A DNA stretch of 64,000 nt from Opisthorchis felineus (GCA_004794785.1 SJOL01007286.1:696572-760571); one strand, 5' to 3'. Counted from the first letter of the stretch, positions 1 through 12,799 are shown. The notes: generated by a model not told the origin, from the sequence alone. Numbers and translations: made by a program.

Positions 1-1774
1 ATTTCTGAACCCGGTATAGTGCTGACCGATTTAGAGTTTCAAGGTCAACGAAACGTTCAGTTAGTGGTTTGGAGTGGAACCGTTAGAAGCAAAATAATCG
101 GACTATTTTTTCCTGGGCAATGCCACTGGTAAGTATATTCTCGTAGCTATGCATCCTCAACCTATCTGCATCCCATGAAGTGTAGCTTCAAAAATGTCTA
201 CTTCGTCAAATGGAGCCAGCGAGAATCGTTACAATGGTTTTGCTAGTGACTGTCTGGATGGTCACTTGTTTTTGAAAGAAAAATTTGGTCACCGGTGGAT
301 AAGTTGTGGCGGACCACATGAATGACCACCACAATCGCCAGATCTAGAACTATTGGACTTTTCTTCACGGGGTTATGCTGAATCAGTGGGATGAAAAAAC
401 AGACAGAGGATGCTCGAGGAAGTGCAGGAAAAGTTCTCAACATCTGTTATTACATCACGAAGGAGATTCCTGAAAAAGCTCGGGCCAAATGTGTGAAGAT
501 GATACATCTCAAAGTGAAAAATTAAGTGAACATTTTAGGCATCTTATTCGCCGAATAGGTTGAGATTTGGGCACTTTAAGTTGACCTTTAGTGAAAAAAT
601 GTTTCATTTCATTTCTAACAGGGGTTACAGGTCCGTAAAACACCATACCGAAATTTTTGCCGGAAGAAGGCACACTTTTAGGTGGGGTGTTGAGAATAAT
701 CTATACCTATAAGATGTCGTTGCCCTGACTGCACGGTTTCGCATTGATGCCTTTTAAAGTGGTCGTTCTCAATTAGAGGGGATTTCAAAGCAAAAGGTTT
801 ATAAGTTTAAACCAACGGACTGCGCTGAGTACCAGTGTACTCGAGAATTCCAGTTGATGTACCTTTACCACGTGAGTCGTAGAAACTGCAAAGATTCAGA
901 TACACCGTTAACTGACCTATAGTGCTCAATCGCTTGGCAGTTTAGGTTGGTTTGCCTAACAGAGTTTCCAATGGCAGTCTGGTTTTGGAATCCCAGGTGG
1001 GCAAAGGTTAGGTTGAAATTCACACAAGTTCTTACGCAAGATACGCGTGAATGCATCGCTCTGAGTGAAAGAATTTCCGATGGGCATTTGGTTTTTTAAT
1101 TGAAGAATCGGTAGGTTTAGGAGTTCCGGGCCGAAATCGGTTCGAAGAGTGTTAAAAAGATTGAGCGCCATGTGGTGTACAATATGGATTTTTTTTAGTA
1201 TAAAGTCAAAACACGGCGTAGTGGAAAAGGGTGCTGTAATCCGACGTTTCGGTTGCCGTGGGCGACCTTTTTCAAGTATTTCTACAATCAATTGATTACG
1301 AGTCAGATGCAGCGACATTTGAGTCCACTAAATTGCCTTCTGATTGGTGCATCCCTGTGATCATTTGGCAGTCAGATTGGGCCAGCGTGCGTGGGTATGT
1401 GTGTGTACGTGTGATTGTGTGTGTACTCTGCTAGGATGTGCTTCCGTTTGTTGTTGTGCAGGCTGTGACGCGTCATTGTTGTGATCCCTGCTTGACACCT
1501 GGTCACTGTGCCTGCCAAGGTGTGCCGTGAGTCCAATCCATATAGGCGGGATACTGGCACCATCACTCCGGTTGATGCAGTTCGGCTGTGAATCTCTAGG
1601 GCCTCAGCGCACGTCCGTTCCACATGTGACTTGAATCCTGACTGTAGTGTACGTGTACCATTGAAATTGATTGCTGAGTGAACACAGAAAGCTCACCTAC
1701 GAACAACGATGTTAGCTTCATGTCATACAATGAAAATGGGTCAGATTACGGAACCTTACCTTCTCTCTCCACAG
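1..1774 (+). other. Upstream sequence, probably TTLL4 intron
   Basis: No TTLL catalytic-domain exon could be read here on the + strand, so the preceding TTLL4 exon (the ATP-grasp segment before the HLTNYS motif) must lie left of the window. Bases 1-128 are open in frame 1 and end at a good donor-like site (CACTG|GTAAGT), but the peptide resembles no TTLL segment and may be chance. A GT-rich low-complexity stretch lies at about 1389-1440. Nothing else is supportable. Confidence 0.5.
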
Positions 1775-1881
1775 CCGTAAGCTATTAGAGAATTTGAGTG
1801 GACCTAAGCAAACACCTGAAGTGCATCACCGCCCGGCTCCAAGAGTTTCGGTGCCATCAACATCCACTACTGTGCGTTCAG
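1775..1881 (+). other. Candidate 107-nt cassette exon upstream of the TTLL4 catalytic exons
   Basis: A strong acceptor (pyrimidine tract ending CTCTCTCCACAG) precedes 1775 and a strong donor (TTCAG|GTACGT) follows 1881. Only one frame is open between them: 35 codons, rich in Pro, Ser and Thr, with one base completing a split codon on the left and one base left over on the right. The next TTLL4 exon (2353) needs two carried bases, so direct splicing would put it out of frame and reach a TGA after about 15 codons. It is therefore a frame-shifting (poison-type) cassette, an exon of another transcript, or a chance pairing of sites. The peptide matches nothing I recognise. Confidence 0.35.
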
Positions 1882-2250
1882 GTACGTAAAAAAGGGCTGA
1901 ACTGGCCACCTTGCGTAATTTTCCAAGGAGGATCCATCCAAGCCTCAGCTTACAGCACATGAGAACCAGAACCATCGTACTCATTTAAACGGCTCACTGT
2001 CGGACTCTAATGCAACGCCGTTTATGGTCATGTTTCCAACTTTTAGTATTGTGAAGTCTCGTCTCCAGTGATTTGGTATACCAATTCACATAAGTGGAGG
2101 CACACTTTACCACAACAGTTTTCCATGTCACTGTTTCACTTCGGAACACCTCTGACAGAGTAACGAGGAGGTTTAGCTGTTATGAAGCGTGAATCGTTCA
2201 TTTAACATCATATGGACCAGAAGAACGAGTTTAAGGTGAGTTCATTTAAC

Positions 2251-2297
2251 TCAGCCTAAATTCAGCCTAAATTCAGCCTAAATTATTCAGCCTAAAT
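2251..2297. repeat. Short tandem repeat, 11-bp unit, four copies
   Basis: The unit TCAGCCTAAAT occurs three times head to tail (2251-2283) and once more after a 3-bp spacer (2287-2297). It lies about 55 bp upstream of the acceptor of the TTLL4 exon at 2353. Confidence 0.9.
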
Positions 2298-2352
2298 TCT
2301 TCTGCTGAGAGTATGCTAACATTGTGCACACAATCCAAAATTTTTTTGGTAG

Positions 2353-2475
2353 GTATACCAACGCCACCCGTTGTCTCGGCAATCGGTTTATTCACCTGAC
2401 CAATTACTCAATTAATCGGCTGAATTCGGAATACGTTAGCAACTCAAGTGACTTGGCGGCGAAAGGACACAAATG
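2353..2475 (+). CDS. TTLL4: TTLL4 exon a (ATP-grasp segment with the HLTNYS motif)
   Basis: This encodes about 41 residues of the tubulin polyglutamylase TTLL4, an ATP-dependent ligase that adds glutamate chains to tubulin and some non-tubulin proteins. The TTLL hallmark HLTNYSIN is encoded from base 2393, and the exon ends in GHKW, aligning with the vertebrate TTLL4 segment that also ends GHKW. It starts after GGTAG and its first base completes a split codon. It ends at 2475 before GTAAG, leaving TG, which joins the first G of the next exon to make the Trp codon. That phase agreement makes both boundaries secure. The preceding exon, which should carry two bases of a split codon, is not in the window. 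Confidence 0.93.
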
Positions 2476-3391
2476 GTAAGTTATTCAGCATTCCTCCAGA
2501 CGGACGAAAATTGGATGTCTTTCCGGCAATAACATCAATTAGTAAACTTTGGTGAATTTCTTGATTGGTATTTTGATATTGGGATAACACTGACCAGCAT
2601 GCTACTTCTAGGTAAGTAGGTATGTTCTATTTCGTGATGCTGAGGCTTGAAGACTGCTGTAGTGCCTCAAAACTCCGAATGCATTTCCTGTAAAAATTGT
2701 CTCATTGCGTGCCAATTTCCCAGACCAACTTATATACATGCACAAAATGTAGTTAGAGATGTACACTTATCTGTAAATTCACTCTGTGTCAGCAGGGGAC
2801 CCAAATGAATATCAGCTGATAATGTCGTTTATGATGATCCTCAACTGGATGTGCTTCAAAACGGCCGTCCGATGTTTCAGCTGGAAAGATATTCATGGTA
2901 TTCAAGTACTTTTCTGAATACAAAACCACTTATACAATTGATGCAAACTCCTGTCAACAAGTTAGTCTACAAATAAATGTATATCTCCACTTACGAACAA
3001 ATCGGTGCTTAATTTTGAGATATGGGGACTACTCCTACCAGATGAGCTTCATCACGATCCCACATCAATAGTTGGGGAGCTCTGAACAACATCACAATGT
3101 GTTGTATCAACGCAAAGCGTGACCTTTCACCAGTTATTTCATAGGCTTTCCTCGAGATTTCCTCGAATATGCCCCGGATGTTAGATAAAAAACAACCCCT
3201 ATTAGTTTAAAGCAGAAGATCACGTATATTGGATGGTGGTCTTTTGACTGAGTAAGCCATGAATCTGCGTCATGCAAATACTTTGTGGTTCATGTGGGGT
3301 CTTTCAAGCATCAGAATTCACACCTATTGGAAACATTTGGTGAGATACTTTACACTAATTTCTTTTCTCCCACCAATCTGTAATCAAACAG
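2476..3391 (+). other. TTLL4 intron (916 bp)
   Basis: GT-AG intron, phase 2, with donor ATG|GTAAGT and acceptor ATCAAACAG|G. I see no repeat or RNA gene inside it. Confidence 0.85.
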
Positions 3392-3625
3392 GAGCTTACG
3401 TGCACTATGGGTTTACTTCCGATCACAAGGCATAGCACCAGCTCCAGTGTGGTCAAGTATCAAAGACTTGGTCGTTAAAACCGCTATCAGTACGGAAGCA
3501 GCCTTCAATACTGCAATGCATTCATACTGCAACCATTCTTACTCCGTGAATGAAGTGTTTGGTTTCGATATCTTTCTTGATGAAGACCTTAAACCGTGGT
3601 TGTTGGAGGTTAACGTATCACCAAG
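3392..3625 (+). CDS. TTLL4: TTLL4 exon b (catalytic core, metal/ATP-binding motif)
   Basis: This encodes about 78 residues. The block reads VWSSIKDLVVKT and later FGFDIFLDEDLKPW followed by LLEVNVSP, the most conserved TTL-family motif. The ATP-grasp metal and nucleotide ligands are present: Asp of GFD (codon 3567), Glu of LEVN (3606) and Asn (3612). The wording is closer to TTLL4 than to TTLL5 or TTLL6, particularly in the following exon (SMHSDSPLD). The exon ends at 3625 with AG, followed by GCAAGT. Joining AG to the C at 10808 restores the Ser of the conserved SPS. Reading on past 3625 gives only a short tail and a stop, so the GC donor is needed. Nothing here suggests loss of catalytic function. 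Confidence 0.95.
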
Positions 3626-4379
3626 GCAAGTTTTCCCTCATCAGACTCCCCCGAGTTGTGTTAGCAAAAAGTGCACATAAATCCATGTTTTACACGCAAA
3701 AGTGAATACGCGTATTTATATTAAGAAAGTGAACTGAATGTTTGGGTTCAATTATTGGATGAATGAATCCTCTCCCTGACTGCACATACTTGCTTATTGC
3801 GTTGTCTTTTTTGGAGGGGGATATTGCATTTTGCATATCTTAATAAATCACACTCACATTGTCCTTTCATAATTACAGTTCCCCTGTTTAGGCAAGCAAC
3901 TAGAGAGTGCCTTTAATAATCCACAATAACTGTTCACGTAATAGACTTGAACAACAAGATCAGTCATATGGCTCTAGTAGTTCCCTGGAAGAATTAAATT
4001 TTCATTGATTTGGTCAATCGAGCAATTCCTATGAAAATGTTTCTATAACGCAAGAGCGAGTTTCAAGAGTTGAACAAAGATTTTGCAGTTCACTAAAGCA
4101 ACGGACAAAGTTTAAGCTACCGAGTCTTCCATTCAGTGTGCACTCTCGTGACACTGAATGCGGAGCGCATTTTCCTCCAACTAAAGCAAAGAAGAAAGGT
4201 AATGCTCAGTTTAAGCGTCCAACTCACTCTAGTATGGGAGCCAAGCGGTCCCCATTTTGAACGACCGAGTGAGAGGTGCCGGATTAGAATTACACTCTCT
4301 CCGGACTAAAGCAAAGTTAACTTTCAGCTCGCACATCCATCCAAGATGCTTTCTGATAAGTGGCCACGTCCTCGAAGTC

Positions 4380-4384
<5 letters not shown>

Positions 4385-4419
<35 letters not shown>
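4385..4419. repeat. (TA)n microsatellite
   Basis: About 17 uninterrupted TA units inside the GC-AG intron of TTLL4. It is likely polymorphic in length. Confidence 0.95.
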
Positions 4420-4420
<1 letters not shown>

Positions 4421-7400
4421 GGCCGAACGTGAGTAATTTCCCGAGGTTTTTGTGCGTCACGATAAGCAGGTTCCTGTTGTCCATACAGTTCAGACTTTTC
4501 CGGTAGCCCGTATCAAAATCAGGGCATTGGCTTGCTTGAATGAACCCAGTATGCACGGGTAATTCAACTGTTTCTCAGTAATAGAGTGCCGTTGCTTTGC
4601 TTTACACGTTCACCGCAGCCTTATTTCAGCAGCTTTATAGAGCATTCAAAAGCGTCTGGTATATAGGTTTAAATCCTTTCTTACAGGCTATGTGCTTATT
4701 GGAAGTGTATTATTAAGCTTGACGAAATCGTTTCCTCCGGGGGCTGTTATGTGCTAGCAGGTTGCCCAATGGAAGCGGCTTATTATATCTGTCTTTTAAG
4801 GCCAAATGCACCAAAAAAAAACATTTTCCATCCAAGAACCTTGCAACATAGCAATGTGCATCGGACATCTGCTTTAGCTAAACATGATCATACCAAACAT
4901 CAACACTGCGCAGCCAAATACAGGTACATGCTACTCAAACGTTTGATCAAACAGATGAGTGGTCACTCTGTAACAGTAACTGGCATATTATTAGGACGGA
5001 AAGGAATAGGAAATGATGAGCTGTTGCCTGAAGGACGAGAACCAACAATCCAATGTTTAGTACGCTTTAGAACGTCAAAATAGATTATTGGTTGGTTAAC
5101 ACACAGGTATCAGTAAGTGAGGGGTCATGAAGTACAACATTGGGACTGGATATAACAAGTATTCTAATGGAGTGTTCATTTCAGAAGCGAAACTAATTAG
5201 GCATCTGTATTTCAGAGCTCGGCCCATACCACTTCTTGAAGGATCAGCAAGGCAGGTGGCTACATTTTCCTTCTCTGTATCAGGTCGGTTTCTTGCTTCT
5301 TTGAGCCCCTAGTGAACAGTTCCGATAAAGGAGCCTCAAGGAAAGCTTTTTGAATAATTATCTAATACACCCAAGGACCGCAATTAAAATTATGGGAGGA
5401 TGTGCATGCCATTCTTGCAACAGGAGTTCCTTAGAGTTATCGACTTACATAAATGCTTAGATATAATCTTACCCTCTGTAAGAACTCGATTATTTTTCTG
5501 GGATGATGTGTTTTATAGACATTCTGAAACATTCGTCCATTTTTCATTGGTGATTTCGGAGGCACAAACGACTACTCTGTCTAAATCGCGCATCTCACTT
5601 ACCCTCTATTCACAAAAAATGCCTGAGAATATTAAGCATCCCAATATGCAGGCCTGCGAATCTTATTAGCCACCCACTAACGTTAATTTTTCGAGAAGGC
5701 CACACACTCCAGTGATGGTGCACCACACATATCAGACCAGTGCTACCTCCGGCGCGATTATCAGAAAATTTCAGAAGACTAACAAAGTAGCAGCAAACGA
5801 ACAGGGGCTCAAATGACCCATTCCTAAGTTCCTCTTGGACTGAATCTAGTATCATCCAGAGCGTCAGTGATGGAGCAATGTCATCAGAAGTGGTAAAAGG
5901 AATTCTACATCTATTTAACACAGCATATCATAGGCAGGAAACTTCACAGAATCAGTCTCGGATGGGCATATCTTGCTTTGAGTATTTTTACAGCTATTGG
6001 CTGGGGCGAATAAGCGGCACTGAGACCCCAAACCACATATCCAGATATAGTACAACCTAATACTGTCACTGGCGACCACTGATAGGTAGGGGGTGGGATA
6101 TTTTAACAAGACAGTGCAGTAATTAACGCCTATCACATTATCAAAAATAGTTTCTGTTTCTCCATATGAAGATAGTGGATTAGCCTAATTGTGTTCCGGG
6201 TCTCCAATTCATCGTGACTTTGTGGAGTATACTAAGATAGTCTATCAGCATCATTGAAAGCATTGAAAGCAACACCAGATGAGAACGCTGGTGCTTCAGT
6301 GTCGTATACCTATGCCAATTTATGTTAACTAAACTTATAATGGAACGAAGAAAGAAATGGGGCTCGGAGTGGGGACCTACACCTAGATCCGAGGTGCTAG
6401 GTCGGGCCGAATTTTGTAGAACTGGCCACTTCGAAACACTTTATTCCACAGAGCACACAATTAGCTGTTAGGATACCACACACGAGTAACGACGAAACGC
6501 AGTGTGGTGAGTACAATGACGCTTTCTACCTTGCAGCGAAATTGACTTAGATAACAGACAAGGGCACCATATGTTGTAAAGATGCTTGATGCTATCCAAC
6601 CTGATTGATTTTTTAAGCAGCCATCTACAAATTTTTAAATACACTACAATTTTTTACGCAAAATGACAAAATTTTGAACTGAATTTCCGCCACATAATTC
6701 TCCAAGAAGGGTCAGATACTTCGATTAGGTATTAAATATCCGATGTCGTCACACTAAAAAACGTGCACACAAGGTAGAGTCCTCGTTCCATTCGTCCCTA
6801 TGTGAAAATGGTTGCAGCTTCAATCACGGATTCTTGTTTTTGATTGGGCGAACCGTTCACACTACCTGTTCTTCACTGTGCCTGCTAGACACTGGTTGAT
6901 TCAATCCAATCAATAATGTAACACTTAAAGTCGTGTTACTAACTAAGCAGATTTGATCCTTATTCAAGAATGAATCGGTTCATTCATATTTCTGTGGGAA
7001 CATGTGACTTGATCCCGAGCGACCTAAGTTTGTACACTTGTGGTGCATGTGTGAAGTGAGACTCCTAGCGTAGTATATTGACTTAATCAGAGGAAAGGAC
7101 TTTTGTATAGGCCACAATCACTACTACGCCGTTAGTGATGCAGCGGTTTGTATCCGAAATCTATATTTTGTTGCTTTTACCGTGGTTAGAACATATCAAG
7201 TTTGGAAACAGAAGTCACTTGGTCAGTTTTCAGCTCACAAAGCATGCACTGAATTGCAGTGGTTCCAGCTGCTATAACTTCGTTCACCGAAGATAAGGAG
7301 AATGAGAGAATGAGAGCCACGTGCTGGAGACAGTGGCTCAACCCGTTCGTTAACGTCAAATGGATCTATTTGTCCAATATGGCAGCAATTGGGAACTACT

Positions 7401-7918
7401 CAGTGAAAGCGATAGCGTCGACGCAAGAAGGACACTGGCTACTTGACAGCCATATTCGACAGTGTGATCAATCGCTGGTTTGTCTCATCCAACGGTCTCA
7501 ATCCAGGGAGATGGTAGGTACCAACGCGAATGAGTTGAACAGTGAGAGGCTTCATGCTTCGTTGCCAAGTCATGGACTGATCGCCCCTTTTTTCATTTTC
7601 ACAACCCAGTGGAATCCAACAAGTGCATCGGTATCAGCAAAGTTACGAAGCAAGTCGAACTGAAGCACCTCTTCTCTTTGGAATAGTGTATTACTGAAAT
7701 GGTTCAGGAGAACGAAAGTGAGAGTTTTGTGCTGGTGGTTTTCTGACGGTTTGAGATTCTGGTTTTATCCGGTGGGTTGTTCCAGAAGGAAAGCAGATAG
7801 CCTAACCATACATAAGGGTACTGACTTAACTTTTCCACTGGATCGAAGCGACTGGTCTGGGTCCATGACTTTTCAACAAAGAGCACACACGAAACTATGA
7901 ATCTCATAGAAATCCTCC

Positions 7919-7929
7919 GGGGGGGGGGG
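7919..7929. repeat. Homopolymer of 11 G
   Basis: An uninterrupted G run in otherwise AT-rich intron DNA. Its exact length is prone to sequencing error. Confidence 0.9.
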
Positions 7930-10807
7930 AATCCTGTGAACAAAGGCTATTCCCTTGGAATTTCCTCCTTCGTCAGTCGGGACTCTGTGCAAAATTAGAG
8001 TCCTATGATTCTTTAGTATCAGCAAGAATGTGAAGTCAAGATCATGAAAAATTTCGTCGACATGATGCCAGAACAACTTTTTTTAGTTATAAGTCCTTAG
8101 GTCTAGCTTAGTCAAGTAAAAGTCGATGCACCCTGAGGTGAATTTTTCGCATACATATGCAAATGATCAAATTATTCGAAAAGTGCCTAATATCACTTGC
8201 GTTTTCTATCAGGTAGGTGAAACAGAGGCGATCAGTGGGACTAGCTAGAAAATGGGCTAAAGATGAGATCATAAAATCACATGGAAGTTCCGTGGCAGAA
8301 ACGCTTTTACTTGCTATAGTATCGCGACTTAAACGTGGTTTCGAAAGGTGAAATGGATGAAAAAAATCGGAAAGAATCCGTTGGGTGAAGCTGGAATAAG
8401 AGCTGAAATGCCTACTTAGTGCGAATACAAACAAGCCATTCTTTGAGATTTCGTTACACCCAGAAAGCTGTTTTACTGATCTGATAACAAGACAAGAGAT
8501 CCCGAGGGGATAAAAGAGAAACAGTAAATCTAGTGGAGGATAGTGAAAAAACTAACAAAATCGTGAAAAACACTGAAGGAAATAGAAAGCTTTTTCAGTC
8601 TTAGAGCGTAAAAATAGATGCCAAGCACAGAAAGAGACTGCTTAAATGTGCGGAGCAAATGAGGTTACTTAATAGGGTCAGATATTTCACGACAGGATTT
8701 ATAGAAAATAGAACACCGAAAACTGTGAGGAGTTTATGGCCATTGAGTAGGTCACTTTCGGAGCTCGTCCGACTGGTTATTGACACAGGCTGACATATTT
8801 CTTGGACGGGTGGTTCTTTTGTCCGTCAATTGTTTTCATACTGCGACTTTGAAAAGAACTACAAGAATTTCAACCTATTGAAACACTGGTTGCAACAATG
8901 GGAGAAAGAGGGATGCAGTCCACACATAAATAATATCCAAACTGTTTTGAGGTTTTTGTAAATTACGATGGATTAAGTCGGTTTATTAAAAACCAAGCTT
9001 TCTGCCGACTACTATCACTTTCCATATTTCTGATGAACGAAGGTACTCTCAGGCTCTTTTTCCAAGTTAAAGCTTTCTTTCAAAGTAGTGCTCACACTCC
9101 ATAGGTTTCCACAAACTGTCCCTGCGTCTGAACTCGACCTTAAGCTGTCACTGTCACCTGATTACTGAAACATTCGCAGGAATTTAGTAGCTGTATCGTT
9201 TGCAGAAAATCCTTTTATGGATTACATTTAAGGCCCGGCTGGCTAGGAAAGTCAAAGCGAATTACTATGGGTGCAACTGATGTACTATGCTGACTTTATG
9301 GCTGAAACACTTAGAAGTCCAAATCCATAATGCCAATGGGATCATATCACTTGAGGCAGGGTGTGTTGACGTTCCTGATACGGAACTTTGGGTGACGCGT
9401 AGGTTCGACAGTCCCGAATATCAAAAGGAAGAATTAGGTTCGGAATTCTACGGTACTATTTACACAAGGGTAAACAAATATATACGTTCGTAGCGTCATC
9501 AAATGCACAAGTCTGTCGCTGACCGGCACAGTGCAGTGCCAACGTCCGTACACCAAACAACGGTGAGCGGAATGTTGGCTCTCTAGTGTGGGTTGCGGTC
9601 GTCCCTTCGGACCCTTGAGTCTCGTGATTCTCATTGGCCGTGCGATCACATGAAACTCATGAGAAAACAAGTCAAGGCAGGCTCAGCAAACGGGTCACGA
9701 ACGCGAAAGTAGGTCAGTTGTCCACATTCACACACAGACACACATGCCAATGCACAAGTGTCGGACCCGATGGCATTTGTGGCAAGGTGAGTGGCGTGTA
9801 CAGACAAGCAAAGCAAGTGGAGAGCCAAAAGTACATGGGGGGAGTAAGCAAATGAATGGGGCAATTACCATGAGCTCAAGTTAGATTCAATGGTGTGCGT
9901 GGACTCATCAGTAAAGGAAATTGGAGTTGATCGGAGGACTCAACCTATGGTAGCTCTCTGTGTAATAACTCTGCCTCCCGTACGGCCACAGGTTACTTCA
10001 GAACGTAGCCTGGCTGAAATACCGATAACAAATACTCAGACAATCCAAACTGTACGTTTACGAAGTTTGTATGTTGGATGGACTAATGCGCATGATCGCT
10101 CCAATGTTCAGTTTTCTACGCGTCATATGTATAAGTTTGCGAGTGTTAAGTTTTATCAAACCGTCGGCCGAGCTATGAAAGTTAGCCGAAGGCAGAGGTG
10201 GCCCAAAAAGCCAGTTGCATACCAAGTTAGAGAAGAAACGTAACTAGGATTTAATTGTGAAAGGAAACTATAAAAAGCAATCTGGGTACAGTCGTCGGTT
10301 GTGTTCGACAAGGACGGCTACTATAAAAGTTGCCATAGAAAGGAGAAGTATCGTATGAGGAATTTTTATAAAAAGTGCAATACCACATTCACTTGCTTGA
10401 ACCTTCTCTTGGAAGTTACTGACCTATTCAACCAATACTGCGCCACGTCATTTTGGATCTTTGCAGATGAGTGGCATCGCATCAAGAATGCACCTCAGGA
10501 GGCCCAATTCATATGTTTCACACAAACATCATTCCTACCAAGGAAGAAATACTCATGAAATCTTTTTTTCGTAGGCTGAGTTGATTTGAACGGATAATTC
10601 CTGGCAGTTCTTTCATTACCTAAGAAAAGCAATTTATTCCAGAGTAGTATCAGAATACGCTGATGCCCGTTAACTGAGGAAAGACATCTACCATTTTACG
10701 ACTAAATTAGGACCTTTTCATGATCCCACGAAGGATTTTCGTATTATGATAAATCTCACATTAACAGTTTCTATTGTTCTTCAAAGAAATATTTACATTT
10801 GTTTCAG

Positions 10808-11667
10808 CATGCATTCAGACTCCCCGTTAGATGCAAAAATAAAGGGAAACATGGTGAAAGATATGTTAAACATAGCAGGTCTTCGTATCCCCGAACCATC
10901 AGACACGAATTCTCACACTGTCATGCCTACATGTATTGTGAAACCAACCACAACAAAACAATCCGAAGTCAACTGTACTATTGAAATGAATCCAGTATGG
11001 CACTGTGATCCAACTGGGGCGTCAATCACTCCGATCCACACGCCAGCCGAGAGCCATTTTAATCTCAATGAAGAGACGTGTACTGCAGAACTTCAACAAA
11101 AGAACAATGGAGACGGTGAGAATTCAAAAAAACCAAAGCCTCCAACTCACGAGTGGATTATCGATCAACGGCTCTACATGCAGCAGTTGAATCACGATGA
11201 GCGGGAAAAGAGGCACCACTATGTCAACAGAGCCGCGCAGTATCAACTCCCCAAGACGCATTCTGGGAATGTCAGTGCAATGAGTGGAAAGCTCGAGTGT
11301 GCTGGCAGTCATGGCAGCCATAGACGTATTTCGACACATGCCAAGTCACCGTGCAGCAAGAGTTTTGTGACTCCACTGGAAGATGACAATGAGGATTGTG
11401 GATCCACTACAACCGAGACTTCATCCGAATCCGAAAGTTTTTCTAGCTGCGATGAATTCTCTAGGCGTCGAACAGTTCCGTCAGCTGCCAGCACCAATTC
11501 TGGGAACAATGTATCTAGAAGTGCGCGTTCTATGGGAATAGGACCCTCATCACCGGATCTAAGGAGTCACCGAGGACCACTGGCCAAAGAAGTCACATTT
11601 CCAAGACCACCCTTAGCTCCCCGAGAGAAAATCGTATCGAAGACTACAACAAACCAGTCAGCCAGTG
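10808..11667 (+). CDS. TTLL4: TTLL4 exon c (end of catalytic domain plus long Ser-rich insertion)
   Basis: This 860-nt exon encodes about 287 residues. The first 30 (SMHSDSPLDAKIKG, then MVKDMLNIAG) close the TTL domain and match vertebrate TTLL4 (SLHSSSPLD). After that comes a segment far longer than the roughly 60-residue linker remembered for human TTLL4. Within it a basic/amphipathic stretch around 11149-11245 (EWIIDQRLY, then NHDEREKRHHY) may correspond to the vertebrate linker helix. A Ser/Thr/acidic run follows at 11376-11460 (LEDDNEDCG, SSESESFSSCDEF), then a basic Pro-rich tail. The insertion looks disordered. Donor GCCAGTG|GTAAGC leaves one base; with GT at 16078 it makes a Gly codon, keeping frame. 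Two shorter overlapping open frames on + and two on - are shadows. Confidence 0.93.
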
Positions 11668-12799
11668 GTAAGCTATTTTACCAAGTAAAGTGCCAGTGAG
11701 ATTTCTTGTGAAATGTTTATCCGGGCAAGGTAAATTCAGTAGTGAGAATCCACTGTTAATTCAGGTAACAGCAGGACAACAGCACACAGCACACATCTAG
11801 AACTGATGACAACTGCTTTATCATCCGGTGTTCTCACCGGGAATTATGATGACCGAAGCTGTGCCCTAGCATTTGAAGGAAAGGACGCGTAGGAATGGAG
11901 TTCACTTAGTTTCAGAGGAAGGACCACAAAAGGAAACGGAAAAATCAGCTACGGTTTACGTGTTATAAAGCCTAGGATCTAAATTTGTTGTCTCTGGTGC
12001 GATACTGCCCATGTGCGCCCAAAGCTTTTCCTATGCTGCCTTGCTAATCTACAGGAGAGTCAAAAATGCGCGCGGGACAGAACCACATCTGACCGCTTTT
12101 GCACCCAGTTAGAGGTTTCACACATCTGTTATAGTGTTCCGCTCCACGTGACCTCAAACCATCTAAGGAAAAGGCTACTGAACCCTTAATTCTGTAGCTC
12201 TACAAATAGAAGGTACTGGTTTATTGAAAGGATGCTCTCCTGGAAGTTGGGATAGCCGCATTTCCTGATACCCCCAGAGAAGGGCACCTCTACTTGTGAA
12301 TACTGTTATCCGGTTCAAATTCTGAGAGGGAGTAAGAACGATTCACCTTCAAGTCGCTTATGACAATCGATTATGACAATTACATTAGTGATGGCTATAA
12401 GAAAACTAGATGTGCAGGGCATGATGGATTTTGAATGCAAAATTGGAAGTTTGCCCTGTGCTTTTCTTATCAGTGTTATGGCATAAGCATTGAAGCTTGA
12501 CAAACAAAATGAATTCGACTGTCAAGCGCTGTCCAATTTTTACCCCTGTGCAACTGAGACGTTGTTCAGCTGGCCATGAACCTCAATAAAGTCAGAGTGA
12601 ATACAAAGCCCGCGCCTGGGTAATTATTAGGCCCCAACAGAGGTGCGGTTATACTAATAACGGGAAATCAGGCTAGTTAAAGTAATCCTTACACCATAAT
12701 ATTCAGAAATTTTGGAAGTGACAGATATTCAAGTATTTCCAAACCCTTTCCCACTTGCTCTTAAGAGAATACTTTAGAGGTATTATCATACTTCGAAAA

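Larger units (their letters stand above)
3626..10807 (+). other. TTLL4 intron (7,182 bp), GC-AG type
   Basis: The donor is CCAAG|GCAAGT and the acceptor is a T-rich tract ending GTTTCAG. The body holds three spaced copies of ACTAAAGCAA (4092, 4180, 4305), a (TA)n tract (4385-4419) and an 11-G run (7919-7929). Open frames such as 4751-5083, 7259-7663 and 9890-10243 show no recognisable domain and are treated as chance. A block at about 9520-9860 looks more GC-rich than its surroundings and may be repeat-derived, but I could not place it in a family. Confidence 0.85.

Noticed and set aside
7259..7663. 134-codon + frame inside the GC-AG intron of TTLL4
   Set aside because: Opens with GTG, no known domain, no flanking promoter or poly(A) signal; treated as chance.
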